A stretch of 64,000 nt of DNA from positions 50,710,553 through 50,774,552 of the forward strand of contig CM046832.1 in assembly GCA_025618425.1 (NCBI GenBank). The letters run 5' to 3'. The stretch comes from Heliocidaris tuberculata. Its lineage: Eukaryota; Echinodermata; Echinoidea; Camarodonta; Echinometridae. The notes beneath the pieces were generated by a model, which was not told where the DNA came from, ran no database searches, and saw only the letters and a program-made list of their open reading frames with translations. Below are positions 63,601-64,000 of this stretch, piece by piece. Both the position numbers and the translations under genes were made by a program. Each line of letters starts with the position of its first letter. The stretch's first letter is position 1.

Positions 63601-63662
63601 ACGCCCACCACAGCAGAGAAGGTTGATGAGTGGGTCGTAGTCAAAGGCAAAAAGAAGAAAAT
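54664..63662 (+). CDS. TTC41-like protein, DUF4062 domain (5' three coding exons, 3' partial)
   Basis: Exons are 54664-55260 (199 codons), 62297-62483 and 63464-63662. All have GT-AG borders and join in phase; the last donor is AAAAT|GTAAGC, so the gene continues past the window. The protein opens with a basic segment, then RPFISSTFLDFQEERGHLQR and VFPQLNSVCHARGTFF, followed by DLRWGINNEQCSSGN and FFICLLGERYG: a DUF4062 domain as found before NACHT domains in TEP1/NPHP3/TTC41-type STAND proteins. Exon 2 (LINKGLKIRFFRTPEELGQK, DWMEVINELYPP) and exon 3 (DGEQFREWAAHEAYAETRRR) follow the TTC41 pattern up to the expected NACHT. The upstream exon part (54584-54663) has an acceptor and a stop in frame with the ATG region, so it is probably 5' UTR. 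Intron 1 contains the SAP exon and a 3.3-kb fold-back element; intron 2 begins with a minisatellite. The function is unproven; such proteins are predicted ATP-driven scaffold or signalling switches. Confidence 0.85.
56994..57033 (+). repeat. Left arm of a perfect 40-bp inverted repeat
   Basis: The arm starts CAATTCGAGCGATCGCCAAT and ends AAAATGCCCGGATG. It is identical over 40/40 bases to the reverse complement of 57545-57584, which lies inside the SAP-exon coding sequence. It sits 150 bp upstream of the SAP start codon. Confidence 0.97.
57058..57086. promoter_or_regulatory. Two ETS-type ACTTCCGG sites upstream of the SAP exon
   Basis: ACTTCCGGG at about 57059-57067 and ACTTCCGGT at about 57077-57085, roughly 100 bp before the ATG. 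Paired ETS/GABP cores are common in TATA-less promoters, so they hint at a real transcription start here. Prediction only. Confidence 0.4.
57183..57590 (+). CDS. SAP-domain protein, single recognised exon (3' partial)
   Basis: The ATG at 57183 opens 136 codons ending LELGK|, directly followed by GTTGAT as a possible donor. Residues 11-46 (MTVLQLKAFLRERGIPCNG, then KLELELLVRRA) form a SAP motif, a helix-turn-helix DNA/chromatin-binding module with the usual L-x-x-FLRERG and K-x-x-LxxR pattern. A basic GRKRRR follows at about 58-63, NLS-like. The remainder (RPPGHSPTGQ, SHIALQTHPDTCIR) is not recognised. Base composition is richer in GC than the surroundings. SAP-headed multi-copy proteins of transposon origin are common in marine invertebrates, so this may be host-like or element-derived. 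Its last 14 codons lie in the right arm of a perfect inverted repeat. No second exon was found. Confidence 0.6.
57545..57584 (+). repeat. Right arm of the perfect 40-bp inverted repeat
   Basis: Coding within the SAP frame (IRAFLPYWRSLEL) and exactly complementary to 56994-57033. Confidence 0.97.
57636..60960. mobile_element. 3.3-kb fold-back element with ~320-bp inverted ends
   Basis: The left end GTCAGGTTCACTTTGTATTT (57636) and the right end AGTGAACCAGAC (to 60960) start arms that match inversely for roughly 320 bp. Shared blocks include AGATTAGCAAAACTATACAT, TTGATGTTGGCATTTGCACA, TTAAAGGGCATTAAAT and CAACATGA.ACCACATT. The interior repeats a diverged start (58196-58350) and at least six GGCGGCCATTTTGGATTTTC-type palindromes. 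No transposase frame is visible. It lies in intron 1 of the TTC41-like gene. Confidence 0.75.
59315..59474 (+). repeat. 80-bp tandem duplication inside the fold-back element
   Basis: GAGCCCTCAGACAAATTTCA begins at 59317 and again at 59397. Copies differ at two or three positions. Each ends TCCTTGAAGTCTTGCA. Confidence 0.9.
61309..61450. mobile_element. Palindromic MITE with CAGGGGAGC ends
   Basis: CAGGGGAGCTTTTCATCAAG at 61309 is inverse-related to CTTGATGAAATGCTCCCCTG, ending at 61450. The arms continue with CGTTTTGTCAGTGATTT. The loop contains CATCTGATTGGCCGAG. Confidence 0.85.
61770..62116. mobile_element. TTAA-bounded MITE, family C (347 bp)
   Basis: TTAAAGGGTACCAATTAG at 61770; ends GGTTGGTACACTTTAA at 62116. 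Colinear with 17373-17728. It ends 180 bp before the 62297 exon. Confidence 0.85.
62449..63184 (+). repeat. Minisatellite of ten 73-75 bp units spanning an exon end and its splice donor
   Basis: Units start at 62449, 62522, 62597, 62670, 62743, 62816, 62891, 62964, 63038 and 63112. Unit 1 contains the true end of the 62297-62483 exon, with its GATGTTG|GTAGGT donor. Units 3-5 and 7-10 repeat the donor exactly; units 2 and 6 have GATGTTTAAGG instead. Each unit ends with a version of TTTACTAGAAGAAAGAAATG. Units 2/6 and 3/7 share private variants, showing a later duplication of about four units (294 bp). Confidence 0.96.
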
Positions 63663-64000
63663 GTAAGCTAGCAATACTCCTTTTTTACTTTTCTTGGAAC
63701 ATTCAGTATATATTAAAGGGAGCCACTGCTTGATATGCATTTACATTAAATTTCATTGGCTTGCCCCTATTACAAGGCTATGCTTAACAACAATCTTGGA
63801 GCAGCGAACAAAATTGCCGTTGAGGGTGGGGTAGTTTGTCAGTTGGGTTGTTCAGTTCGTCTTTCTTTGCATATCCCTCCAATTACATGCTCATTTACCG
63901 AAGATGTACAGAGATTCCTGAATATTTCCCGAGCCGGGCCAAGCTCCAAAACATCACACCACTTTTCGGTCCCTTTAAGAACTAAATTTATGCACAATTT
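63663..64000 (+). other. Start of the next intron of the TTC41-like gene
   Basis: Follows the GTAAGC donor at 63663. No further exon was recognised before the window ends. Confidence 0.6.

Overview
This is a metazoan nuclear window: AT-rich, with short conserved exons separated by kilobase introns, GT-AG splice sites and a dense load of short inverted-repeat transposons. The repeat landscape (many TACATGTACATG runs, fold-back MITEs with GGGCCCG ends, TTAA-bounded MITEs) and the encoded proteins suggest a marine invertebrate deuterostome, most likely an echinoderm. That assignment is inference; a hemichordate or amphioxus is not excluded. Bases 23291-23790 are a 500-N assembly gap.

Four conserved genes can be assembled exon by exon. 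(1) The 3' six coding exons of MAPKAPK2/3 on + (6926-21431) run from the end of the kinase N-lobe to the stop; the N-terminal exons are not visible here. (2) A complete TMEM167B (kish-B) on - (32728-30165) has three exons and encodes 74 aa. (3) A complete HEMK1 on - (43490-36971) has seven exons and encodes 420 aa: the mitochondrial release-factor glutamine methyltransferase. (4) The 5' three coding exons of a DUF4062-type (probably NACHT) protein resembling TTC41 lie on + (54664-63662) and run off the right edge. MAPKAPK2 and TMEM167B are convergent, TMEM167B and HEMK1 are in tandem, and HEMK1 and the TTC41-like gene are divergent across about 11 kb of repeats. No common pathway joins the four genes. 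A small SAP-domain exon (57183-57590) is nested in the first intron of the TTC41-like gene.

The rest is mostly mobile-element material. There are four TTAA-bounded MITE families (about 12 copies), a four-copy TACAGTGG-ended pogo/Tigger-like MITE (two copies interrupted by other MITEs), hAT-like and mariner-like derivatives, a LINE reverse-transcriptase tail, a tRNA-derived SINE, and a 2.6-kb repeat (12994-15611) that contains another element with a long inverted repeat. A 3.3-kb fold-back element (57636-60960) contains repeated 33-bp palindromes.

The most unusual structure is at 62449-63184. A 73-75 bp minisatellite has grown out of the 3' end of a TTC41-like exon, so that most of its ten units carry a copy of the exon end with its splice donor. 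Six of the downstream units also have a pyrimidine-AG acceptor placed so as to frame an in-phase 21-nt micro-exon.
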